Assembly: GCA_020726505.1 (NCBI GenBank)
Contig: JAHLEZ010000015.1
Coordinates: forward strand, 186,001-250,000
DNA: 64,000 nt
Origin: Leptodontidium sp. MPI-SDFR-AT-0119
Lineage: Eukaryota > Ascomycota > Leotiomycetes > Helotiales > Leptodontidiaceae
Direction: 5' to 3'
Shown: piece after piece, positions 54,267 to 64,000 of the stretch
How the letters are laid out: every line of letters begins with the position of its first letter
Position numbering within the stretch: position 1 is the first letter of the stretch
Notes under the pieces: model-generated
Database searches by the model: none
Told to the model about the DNA's origin: nothing
The model's input: only the letters and a program-made list of their open reading frames with translations
Translations under genes and position numbers: made by a program

Positions 54267-56961
54267 GCAGTTATAACTTCACAACAATGCGAGAAGAATA
54301 GATCTCATGGGCGAGATCTCCTATCCCTCGAATCTTTTCGAACGTTCCCTTTGATCTCCGTCCCTTTCGAAACTCTCCGAATAGCGTCTTCCAATGCTAC
54401 CGCAGCCTCGATACGACTTGTTTCCCTCGACATCGACATTAACAGCGCACGCGCTACTTTTCTTCATTCGACTTGTTTCTGATAACAACTGTTTTTCTTT
54501 GGTCAGCACATAAAAATGTACTTCTAGTCTGCAAGGACATGTTCGGATGGAACCACAAAATAGAATTGTATCAGGCGTCTCTCGAGAGCATGGATGCTGC
54601 CATTTCATTTGGAGAAGGTAGAAAAAAAATATGGGATCTCGCAAGAGAAAACACTGTGTACTGTTCGATGTCAAGACTAGATGGTTGCCTTTGGTTAGGA
54701 TAGAAAGTCTACCAGCGAAGTTTGCTTTTTGTACGGTTTTGTTTCGATTGTGTAGAACATGTTTTAGTATTGCTTGGATCTTGTCTGATAGGAATGATAC
54801 GAGTATTCATGGTGCGTAAAGTTAAGCCTCTCTCTTATACCGTCTACGCGTAGCTCTATCTGATGATATTTGCGTGTCTTATATTTGCCATAGCATGCTT
54901 GGCATTGGGGATACTTTGACACCGAACCGTGACTTCCGGCATTTTTCGGGAAGTGCACAGCGAATTCTGGCGCTTCTCATTCGCATCTTCATTGTATAAC
55001 ATGAACAGTATGAACTCAACTTTTTCAATTGGGCTTGAAATAAGCGAGCATAAAAAACAAGGTAAAATGAACAAAACAACCCTGGACGAGACCTAAAAGT
55101 AGACAACTTTAAGCAAAGGAAATCTCTCTTCTGCCCTTCATTTCCTTGCCGACAACGAAACCGAATGGGCAATGAACGCTTAGTCATTCAGGATACTGAA
55201 GTGAAGTCGCTTGAAGTTAAGAACTACGGTATTATTCTGTCTGTCGAAGGAACTGCAAATGATCCTGCTTTTCCGAAAGACGAGAAAATCCAGCACCCGT
55301 CCTGGATGACAAGCCTACACCATCATAGGTCCTGGTTCCACATCTGTCTCGAAACCAGTCTACCGTAATCCTCAGCCAAACTTTCGGCTTTGATCCATGT
55401 CGCCACAGGCGCAAGACTTGATCTTAATGACCACTATGATAGAACTTCCAGTTCCAGGTTTCGTCCTTGGTGTTGAGATATGGGGATGTAAAGTGAGATA
55501 TTTGTCTACGGGGCAAAACAAGATCAAAGAGCTCTACAGTACGCTAGAATAGCCGCTTCCATTAGGTATCAACTCGACAAGAAGCATTGCCAGCAGTAAA
55601 ATCCGGTTCCACAAACAAAGTTTAATCGCTCACTTTGGTCCAAGATTTGTTACCCCTGAGCATACAGGCACATCTCTCTTAGAATTAACTTCTAACTCCA
55701 ACTGAGCCTTGAAAGATCTGTTGAAAGATGCTACCAGCTAGTAGCAAGACCTCTGACGCAGCTTAGTACACCAAAGCATCTGCTGCTTCTTTGGCCAAAA
55801 CAAAACAGATTCAAATGCTGAAAAAGACAACAACCTAAATATTAACCACAAGAATAAATCAATCATTACTGTTTTCCATCCTTGGACGCAACATTTCAGA
55901 AAGCATACGCCTATTTTACATGTCTCTTTCTGATACCACGTGATCGCGACCTAATTTTCCGATCATGTCGTCGCCTCGATCCTCGCTCATCGTTTCCACA
56001 CAACAACATCCCACCTACCAAAAACACCAAATATGAAAGAAGTACGCCTTCCAACTGGAGTCTCCGATCCAGTAACTTTCACATGCATCTGTTCAACATC
56101 AAAAATCAAACGATGGTCTCGTCCTTCTCTTCTACCGATATTTCAATGCCATTCGCTACGCACCCACATTAAATAATTCAATAAATATTTTAAAGTACCA
56201 TAACGAGCGATTTGAAACATTACTGGTAGTGTCACTATTCCAAACTAGACTGCTTCGGAAATCGGTATCGTTGTATTCTATAGACATATAATAAAAGATT
56301 TTCGAGATTTTAGGTTGAGTCTTCACAGAATTTGTGCATAATCTCTCACGATTGTCTTTACCAGGAGAGAGGAGATCTTCAATTAAAGAACTGAGAATAT
56401 AGTCCCAAGGGAAAGTAACACAGGACAAGCGAATAAAAAGGAGAAGGAGTTGTAAAATATTACAACAGAACAACAGGACAGCACACACATAGAAGCACGG
56501 CGTTCAGGGAAACATTTCGACTTTCAGCAATGTTTTGGCATTTTCTGTGGAATACGACTTGGTTCTCAACAAACCTCAACTGATCCATTCAGTTCGTTGG
56601 TAATCCCAATTCTGGGGCATTAGAGTGTGTCATTTGTATGGTGAGGTTCTTTGATATATTGGCTCTTAATCTGAGTATCTGTTTTAGGACCTTTTCATCT
56701 ACATTATAACACAGAAATCAACTTTCCTTTTCCACAGAGCGACTCAAAACCGAAATCCGGGAATCACTCTTGCTAATGTCCCACAACAGACCAATCGGTT
56801 GGGCACTCAGAATGCAAGCATACTTTCTTACATCTATGTCTCGCCGTGCAACATGTGCAGTATGCGACGGATGACCGAAAACCAAACCTCGAAACAGCAT
56901 CAATAATTGCGCTATTGGCCTGCATGCTTTGAGGAATCTGTTCCCTGTTAGACAGTTCAAC
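54267..56961. other. 2.7 kb without a supported gene
   Basis: Only short frames in all six readings, none with domain-like sequence or good splice pairs. AT-rich, particularly 55700-56500. It may include long 3' flanks or decayed DNA; no repeat was recognised. Confidence 0.5.
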
Positions 56962-57843
56962 TCAGTTCACGAACATGAAAAACGTACTAGGAGATAACTT
57001 GAAATTACTCTCAACCCCCGAGCTCAAATCCAAATTCTTCAAGTCGAGAATACCCTCACCACCAAACTGAGGACGAAACCCTCGCTGAGGATCAAGTAAT
57101 CTTGTATACTTCGCCTCTCGCCGCGATATTAACTTTCGTGAAAAGCTCCCTGCCCCAACTTCCGCCTCTGTCTTGAAAGTCGCAAAAAAAGGACCATCAC
57201 AAGATACAATGACCGCAAAAGAGCATGTATGAGGTAATCCCTCCCTCACTAGTCTCTTTTCACTCAATGTCCACCACACAATAAACGGCTTGGATGGGGG
57301 TCTGGTCGCCCCCTGGATAATCATCTTGTGTTCTGCTGTGTAGCTACTTGATTTCGATATGGTGAGGTTCACTTCAGGAGTTACTGGTGCTAGTGGAATA
57401 CTAGCCGTGGCTCCAGTGGAGAGTTCCCAAGTTCTCTTTTCTTGAGTGATCTCGCCAGTGGCATATATGGGTACATAAGACAAGATACATGGTCGCGAGG
57501 AGTGTGGGATAATATCCGTCTGTTTTTGGAATCTGATCTCGAAGCTGGCGTTCTTGAACCGGTATTTCTGCGGTGAGTACGGTTGGAGGACGACATCAAA
57601 GACAAGCAATGAGGATTGAGAATCGTTGTAGGTTCCTGGCTGGATCGATCGAAGACGTACGGTCATGTATGATTTGGAGATGATGAGCTCTAGCACCCCT
57701 TCTTGGTCTTCTTCCTCTCCTCCTTCCAGTTCGGGGCCTTGTGGCCCAGCAAGTGACATAGCTGAGACACTTTGACCCAGGGTCTTTCGTCTGACCTCCA
57801 AGGCTTCAAACTCGAGCAGGATAAGCTCATCTTGAGGATCCAT
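56962..57843 (-). CDS. Unknown protein, single exon, 293 residues
   Basis: ATG at 57843 (MDPQDELILLEFEALEVRRK), uninterrupted to 56962. Residues 1-45 are acidic with a possible coiled-coil start. The rest alternates short beta-like strands (LELIISKSYMTVRLRSIQPG, SSLLVFDVVLQPY, PEVNLTISKSSSYTAEHKMI, CSFAVIVSCDGPFFATF) and suggests an all-beta, immunoglobulin- or C2-like fold. There is no signal peptide or transmembrane span. I do not recognise the family. It is divergent, over 335 bp, from the TPR-CHAT gene, which is worth noting given the cell-death theme of that locus, but no functional link is shown. Confidence 0.65.
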   Translation of the reverse strand: MDPQDELILLEFEALEVRRKTLGQSVSAMSLAGPQGPELEGGEEEDQEGVLELIISKSYMTVRLRSIQPGTYNDSQSSLLVFDVVLQPYSPQKYRFKNASFEIRFQKQTDIIPHSSRPCILSYVPIYATGEITQEKRTWELSTGATASIPLAPVTPEVNLTISKSSSYTAEHKMIIQGATRPPSKPFIVWWTLSEKRLVREGLPHTCSFAVIVSCDGPFFATFKTEAEVGAGSFSRKLISRREAKYTRLLDPQRGFRPQFGGEGILDLKNLDLSSGVESNFKLSPSTFFMFVN

Positions 57844-58178
57844 GGTTGTCTTGATAGAGGATTCTGGTCCAATGGTTATTAGGAAAGTACAGAGTTGAAG
57901 CCCTTTCTGTCAAACAGATGAAAGTAGCATGATTTCGTGGACGATGTGGAAACATGAATGGAGCAGGCAAGCCATTCATACTTCATATTTGGTGAGGCTG
58001 AATCACCTCTTGAGCAGTAATCTCGTGTCAAAATATTACTGGCTGGGCTTCCATCGCTTGTCCTCGGCCCGGGTGGACCTCAGCAACGTCGTGCAGCCTA
58101 GCCTTATGATAGTTCATCAAGTCTTCACTCTTTTCTTTAAGTACCAGATTTCCAAGATTCTGTTCTCAATCTCCAAAG
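57844..58178. promoter_or_regulatory. Divergent promoter region, unknown gene / TPR-CHAT
   Basis: 335 bp between two divergent ATGs; contains a C/T-rich stretch close to the TPR-CHAT start. No specific site recognised. Confidence 0.5.
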
Positions 58179-61100
58179 ATGGGTGAACGACTCGATATTT
58201 ATGCCAGTCACCTTCTCAGCAGCGTCACCAATGATAAGGACCAGAAGCTCCTCCTCAAAGCAGCTGAATTCCAAAGTAGCGGTCGCCTTTATGACGCGGC
58301 TCGTCAATACGACAGTCTCCAAGATTCTCGCGACATTCAAGGTGTCGTCATCTACGAATCTCGGCTCCTGCTCATGAAAGGAGACTTTAAAAAGGCATCT
58401 TTAACACTTGACAAGATAATTGGCCCCACTACAAGTATCATATCGTCTCCAATCGACGCTCTGATACTACTGATGAAGGCACATTGCAATTGTTTTTTGC
58501 GCCTTCATCTCCAAGAAGCGGTCGATGCCGCGCGTGCGGTGCGGCAGACGTGGTTGGAGCCAGAAGTGGCCGATAGAGCGCCGTTCACGGACACTTATGT
58601 ATGTGCCCTGGAAGTCGTGGCGTATAGTTGATTGATGGCTTGAACTTTGATTTGGTTGTCTCTGACCTTGATAGGTTCTGCTTGAGTATTATTATCAAGG
58701 CATCATCACCTTGAAAAGTATGCTCCAGGAGCGTCTATTTGTTGAGGCGGAGCAACCAACGGTTCTCAAGCAACGAAGAGAACAACTTTACAATACCCTG
58801 AAATCACAGGGCAGGCTCTATGAAGCTTTTGAAGTAGCCAGAATGGAGATGAAATTTGGAGAATCGAATTTCGAGCAGTTGCGCATCTTCCAGGGCTATC
58901 TCGAGTTGTTTGAGATAGTAAAGTGACCGCCCAACTGACGGTAGAGATTCTGTGCCTAACCTCGTTATTCAGATCCTTTGGTGGACTCTGGAGAGACTAT
59001 GCCCCATTATTTACTGAGCCTCTATGGATATTCGAAGCCAATATGTGCAGCTCACATTCGTATATCGATTGGCAAAACCCTTTGCAAACTTGATCGTCAA
59101 AACGAAGGGGCGGAAAGTTTCAGAACTGCACTCGATTTATTTTCGGAACTCGATTCGATTAATGGGCAAGCACTCGCCCGGCTGCAGATTGCTCTTCTAG
59201 ATAAAGCGGCAATGACTGCCCCAATGAAAGTCTGCGACGACTTCCAAAGTCTAGTAGACGATCTCATTGGCTGCAAAGATTGGATTGGGACAGCTTCAGC
59301 TCTGAGTGAACTCTCGGAAATGCTTCAGTGCGGTCCACCCTCTTTTCAACCAAAATTTCAAGCTTGCCAGCGAGAGATCAAAAAGCTCTATGACGAAACG
59401 GGGAACAAATTCAGCTTCTGGCACATGCAGTCACAAGTCTGGCAGCTCGAGTTCATGAAGCCATCTTCTTTTGGAAAGGGCATTGAGATGTGTGAAGCTT
59501 TCTTCGACGACGAGCTCAAGCACCCTTCCTCAAATCGACTTTTGAAAGAAATATTTGCAACTATGCTAATGGTCGCCTATGAAGCAATTGGAGACGACTT
59601 AAAGGCAGAGGAGAATGCCGCGCGTTGTCTGTCTCTAACAAAAGAGGTCGGCGACAGAAAGCTCATCATAGCCAACGAGATATCGGTTGCTGGGCTTCGT
59701 CGGAAGCACCTGAAAGTATCTGCACCTATTTCAGAAATCGAAGAGAGTATAATATCTCTGGGCGAGCTCTTCCATGAGAGTAGTGGTACCGACGGCAGAC
59801 AGCGGCTTGCTGAATATCACCATCTAGTTTCCTTAACTGTTTATCTAGCAGATCTCTGGATTACACGATGGGATAGATGCAGTATCGAGGAGCATCATAA
59901 GGAAAGCTTCTTGGAAAATGCCATTCAATGGACCGAAACCGGACTGACTCTTATGCCACACGTACACACCGATGTCAGGAGCTCATCCCGAGGAGCTCTC
60001 GATTTCGTCCACGCGGAAATTCTGCGACGCATGGATCGAACAGCGGAGACTATACGGCTTTGCCAGGAAATGCTTTCGCTCCTGGACGAGAAGACGCCAA
60101 CGAGAGATAGAGCCAACACTCAACATTTGCTAGCCTCTACGCTGATGATACAAGGTGCTCAGAATCCCTCTTTGGAGAACTTTAATGGTGCCAAAGTCGC
60201 ATATCTTGAAGCCATAAAGGCGGCACGGGAGCTTGGAGATATGTTAATGGCCGCTGGATGCCTGAAAGCACTGGTCAAAATGTCTGCTGGTTGGCCCCAA
60301 ACCTCAATTCCCACTAGCCTTTCTCGGGCTGATGTTCTGGGCTGGATACAGGAATGGGATGAGATATGGGAAGAGATACTGAGCGAGGCTTCTACCTACC
60401 GTGGATTACAGGGATTAAATGTTCGGCAAAGAATGCGACAAAACAACTCTACTGATCTCTACAGGGTTGCTATCGAGCTTTGCAGAAACGACAACGAAAT
60501 ACTCCAAGCTTGGAACTGGACGCAAAAGGCAAAGGCGAGAGCAGTTGCAACATCACTGGGGTTGAGTCGCTTGGTACCCTCCAACATGTCGCATGGCTTA
60601 TCGCAGAAGTCTCTCACACTGCTTGATCGAGAGCACGATCTTCTGAACAATATAGAAAATTCGGCTCAGAGTGGAAGATTTCACCTGAGGATGGAGCATC
60701 TTAATGTGCGCAAGGAAATGAACTCGATTCCGGAACTGCGCCCTATTCAAGCAATTCGGCAAGGTGGAACCCTTGATATTAGTGATCTAGAATCCATGTT
60801 CGGGGGAAGGAAAGATGTACTCTGCGTCGATTGGGTTGAGCGAGAAGATGGAACCTACCACATCATTACAGTCCGTCCTGGAGAGCTTCCACGATACTTT
60901 GCTACAGATGTCACTGCAACTGAAGTTCGAAAATGGTTGGAGTGTTACATTTACGCTGAAGATAGTATGAAAAAGCTGGAAAATGCAACCCTCGAAGAAC
61001 TGGAGGTACTGGAGGGACTCGTTTCTCCTCTTTCCGATATGGCGGCTGAAGGCGAGCTTCTACTTTTCGTACCCACTGGCCTACTTTGTGCTGTCCCTCT

Positions 61101-61257
61101 TCATGCATTGAATTCGACAAGAGAAGGAGTCACCCATCCAATTATCGAATGGAATCCGGTCGTGTACAGCAATTCGTTAAGCTTTTATAGAAAACGGTCA
61201 CAAAGCTTGCAGATATTTGATGCGTCGTGGCGAGGACACTTGGGAAGCCACATTTGA
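58179..61257 (+). CDS. TPR-CHAT protein, truncated in the CHAT protease domain
   Basis: Exon 1 58179-58598, exon 2 58675 to about 58922, exon 3 58973-61257. The first junction is clean. At the second, the acceptor (TTCAG, 58972) leaves two bases while available donors leave zero or two, so a one-base indel or unusual donor is implied. The protein (about 980 residues if joined) is almost entirely helical with TPR-like repeats (YDAARQYDSLQDSRDI, AESFRTALDLFSELDSI, AIQWTETGLTLMPHV, AAGCLKALVKM), typical of fungal TPR-CHAT proteins. The start of the CHAT domain is present (LLLFVPTGLLCAVPLHALNS, then WNPVVYSNSLS), but the frame ends about 25 codons later at 61257, before the catalytic His and Cys. 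From about 61185 on, the DNA encodes a different CHAT gene on the opposite strand. CHAT proteins are caspase-like cysteine proteases. This copy cannot be catalytic. Confidence 0.72.
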
Positions 61258-62410
61258 CAAACGTTCTTGCGAGATTGATCTGAACGCCCGAGGCGGAAGC
61301 GTTCTCTCCAATAGGATGATTGTTCGCCGTATCTTGCGAATGCTCCTCGGCTGGCAACTTTTGAGCTGCAAGTGGATCTTCTCTACCTGTCTCACAGGTA
61401 TTTAGGGCTACCGTGAGAACACCAGCCTCTCGAAGCAGCGTGCCAATGTCCTGCGCTGGCACGAAGACTGTCTTTCCAAACCTTGCACGATTTGGTCGTG
61501 ATTCCGACGAGAGAAAGTACAACCCAGCCCTGTAAATTTTATAACAGTCGGCAAAGATCACGTTCCCATTTTTTTCCTGTCGGTTGCTAGTGAACAGACC
61601 CTTTAGATTGATGTATAGCACCGTGCAGATCAAAATGGGCCAGGTCATAATATCCTTCCCCCTTTGCCGCTAATAAACCTTGGAAGGACCTCCAGCTTCC
61701 TGGTCGACAGACTTCGAGACGTACATCAAGACCTCCGGATAGTTGCTCTATAGCTTCTAGTAAGGGCTCAGAAACCAGGAATGGGTCAATGTCTGGGGGG
61801 TGGATTGTTCGATTCAGATGATTCGCTTTCCTGTGGTTCTGAGTCTTTCTCTGTATCAATTCGTCTCGCAACAACGAGTAGTATCCTGAAGAAGCTCAGT
61901 TTGATATGAATCTGCTGGCTGATCATAGGCTCAGTACCCATCACATTATAGTCGACTTGTTGATCCTATACGACACTTCGTCTTCCATTGGATTGATAGG
62001 ATCTTGTGAACGAACTGGTCCCAGTGTAGTCTAAAGATGTTGGAATTCGCTACCTCATTGCTCCGTTCGGAAACATCGATGATGATAGTATCTATGCCGG
62101 GAGATGTGCCAATCTCATGGGGAATTGCTAATTGACGAAATATCCCAACCGCATAGTCACTAATTTGCTTCTGTACTTTGGAGGCCTCTCGGAACTTCCA
62201 CGAGGTTCGAGTCGGGAACCATTCCAGATACCTCCGGACATTTCTTTCGATTGACATGTTGAAAGGGTACAAAATCGAGATCTGGGACCCGACCACCTGA
62301 TCGTTTTGGTGGTGCCCCTGAACAGCCACGTGCCAGCCACCTGACTCATCCTCAAGTTCACCCGACTGTGTGGGAGCGCAGTCTATAAGCCGTAACGTGT
62401 AATTGCTCAT
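61142..62410 (-). pseudogene. Second CHAT-domain (caspase-like) gene, broken and 3'-truncated
   Basis: ATG at 62410 (MSNYTLRLIDCAP). Motifs appear in order on the minus strand: a leader ending FRLHWDQ; the strand ILLVVARR after an acceptor near 61890; FLVSEPLLEAIEQLSGGLDV; the catalytic His region YYDLAHFDLHG; AGLYFLSSESRPNRARFGK after a probable 70-nt intron (61605-61536); the catalytic Cys region LTVALNTCETG; and LARTFVKCGFPSVLATTHQI. Breaks: one base missing near 62010 after HWD; one base gained in the C6 run (G6 on + strand, about 61794-61799). The homology also stops at AAGCTT (61179-61184), beyond which minus-strand reading is just the antisense of the TPR-CHAT gene. Catalytic His and Cys are both encoded, so it was once a potential protease. 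It is divergent from the gasdermin-like gene. Confidence 0.72.
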
Positions 62411-62744
62411 GACCACGAGTGTATGAACGAATAAAAACCTATAGAAATCTCAAAGAATGGAGAAATTGAAACCGAATTGAATGCAGCAACCTGGGCTGAA
62501 GCTGCCAAGCTGGGGCTGAGCCCGCGCTGTGTGGCTTATGGTAGGACGTTTCAAATGTGACACTACGGATACTTCGTTGATTCGTCTTCCTATTCTTTGC
62601 TTCGTGCATTCTCATTGAGCTACAGCTTCACAGAAAACGTGGACTGAATATGCAAGGATAGTTGTGCTAGCTATCTTCCATCAGTCTTCTATCGTGAACA
62701 CATAGATCGACTTTACAACACCACTACCTATCAGCGAGGACAAC
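62411..62744. promoter_or_regulatory. Divergent promoter region, CHAT / gasdermin-like
   Basis: 334 bp between two opposite ATGs (62410 and 62745), so the two genes could share control. No specific site recognised. Confidence 0.5.
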
Positions 62745-63606
62745 ATGCCACCTACTGACTCCAAGCTCTTGCTCTTCCTTGACGAGACGCTTCCCGCCGA
62801 CGAGGGGGGATCGCTCCTAAGGACTTTCGTAGCCGACGTACGATGTCCTACAAACCGCTACGAGCCCAAAAGCGCAAGCAATCCACGGCAGCACCCATTC
62901 CTAAAGCCAGATGATATTCTAAAACCTTACGTCGAGGATAGAACTATCACTGCTGGGACCAGTAGTGGCCGTGCTTTTGAGACAGGGTTGTTCAGCTTTA
63001 TTTCTGGCAATACCAATTCCAGCAATTCTCGCCAGGCAGAACTCATCTCGAAAAGCATCACCACCTACAGTCTCCGCTCACCGGATGATGTGTTCAACAA
63101 AATTCGCAATGATGAGAAGTACTGGCAACAAGTTGAGGACCTACCTCATGCGGACGAGCGGCACAGAAAAGCTGTACTTTATTCGTGGCTAAAAAATCGC
63201 TACGAATCCTGTCATTACTCTCCAGACATCTAAGAACCGATCTCACGGCGGAGAGCTGACGCTGCCACTGATTGAGGCTGCGACTGGCGGTCTAAATCTT
63301 CCCGCAGGCATCATCATTGGAGATCCACGCCTTGTAGCATCATGCGACAGAGGAACATCGGCTTCACAGAGCGGGCTGGTTGAAGGCGAGCGGTTGTTTG
63401 CTATTCAATACTGGGCCCTCGTGAAGAAACGCCAGACAGAGCGAAAGCGGAAAGGGAAACACTTCAAATGGCCGAAGTCTAAGAGGACGGAAGGTATCCA
63501 AGCGAGACCGCCACGAGGAAAGCATATCATGTTCCATGGTAATGATGACTCCTCAAACGATGGCGACGATTCTGACGATAAGGCCGAAGAGGATCAGGAC
63601 AACTAG
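62745..63606 (+). pseudogene. Gasdermin-like (RCD-1/HET-Q1-type) pore-forming protein gene, broken
   Basis: ATG at 62745, single exon, about 286 codons end to end, the size of fungal gasdermin-like proteins. The N-terminal part has an early strand (LLRTFVADVRCPTNRYEP) and a loop rich in Ser/Asn, then FNKIRNDEKYWQQVED. The C-terminal part has LTLPLIEAATGG, a Gly-rich stretch, GERLFAIQYWALVKKRQ, a strongly basic region and an acidic Asp-rich tail. These features and the neighbouring protease genes are what suggest the family; it is an inference by eye. Breaks: a one-base gain in an A run near 63160-63166 changes frame, and in the frame of the downstream half there is TAA at 63190-63192. Family members are inactive until a partner protease removes the C-terminal tail, then form membrane pores and kill the cell. 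This copy should be non-functional as written. Confidence 0.55.
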
Positions 63607-64000
63607 GGCATCGTGGAATGTAGTATAGATGCTCTTAGCATGTAGAAACATACAATGCGTGTCGTACCCATAAACAAAGAAAGAAAGTCAAGTTATATTG
63701 GCTTGGCCGTTTTCCGCTCTAGACCCTTCTGAATGCCATAATGCTTCCCATTTGTCTGAGTGAGACATCAATTTCCGCTTCTAAAGGAGATCAACAGAAG
63801 AGGCGTGACATAATAGCTGATGATGGCCTTGTGGAATTTTAGGAATTATGTAAACGAGGCAACGCCGCAGTAGGAAAGAGTGGTTCGAGTATAAGAATAG
63901 AACAATAGTGGCTCAGAAAGAAAAAAAATCAAGCTTTGCTAACTAACTGCAAGTGGGCGGAGCGTCATCACATGACCGGAGCCCACTATTATTTTGTTCC
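63607..64000. other. Right edge, no gene recognised
   Basis: AT-rich 3' flank of the gasdermin-like gene. Nothing recognised before the window ends. Confidence 0.5.

Noticed and set aside
1..64000. CRISPR arrays, bacterial operons, prophage or insertion sequences
   Set aside because: The gene structures are eukaryotic with spliceosomal introns; no regularly spaced repeats or prokaryotic features were seen.

Overview
This window looks like nuclear DNA of a filamentous ascomycete (Pezizomycotina; Leotiomycetes is my weak guess). Genes carry short GT-AG introns, mostly 49-120 nt, with CTAAC/CTGAC-like branch sites. Leaders are pyrimidine-rich. The families present (HET, NACHT-ankyrin, fungal rhodopsin-like membrane proteins, BTB expansions, CHAT proteases) are typical of moulds. 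All exon models below were read by eye from splice signals and frame continuity; no search was run.

Conserved housekeeping block (about 1.3-24 kb and 38-45 kb). From the left: a BTB protein (-), an Arg/Pro-rich protein (-), an F-box protein (-), a CSC1/RSN1-type cation channel (-), the meiotic AAA ATPase Pch2/TRIP13 (+), a 4.6 kb intergenic region with a striking base-composition switch, a Tps3/Tsl1-like trehalose synthase complex subunit (+), and a secreted CAP/PR-1 protein (+). Further right come a histidine phosphatase (+), the meiotic MutS homologue MSH4 (-) and the ribosome-assembly factor NLE1/Rsa4 (+). The last two diverge from a shared 412 bp promoter.

Accessory blocks (24-38 kb and 45-64 kb). 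These are rich in decayed genes: a truncated GST, an NmrA-like reductase with three frameshifts, a membrane-protein relic, a Tc1/mariner-like transposase relic, a HET gene broken next to an intact NACHT-ankyrin gene, and two BTB pseudogenes. Between them lie intact genes: BTB paralogues with one shared exon architecture, a rhodopsin-like membrane protein, an 845-residue protein kinase, two unknown proteins and a spliced 25-codon microgene.

The most interesting locus is the last 6 kb. A TPR-CHAT gene (+) and a second, different CHAT gene (-) run head-on and both stop inside the CHAT domain at a 6-bp AAGCTT palindrome. The minus-strand CHAT gene is divergent, across 334 bp, from a gene that resembles the fungal gasdermin-like pore-forming family. 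Protease plus gasdermin-like protein is a known arrangement for fungal regulated cell death. Here every member carries disabling changes, so I read it as a dead or rearranged haplotype of an allorecognition/cell-death cassette.
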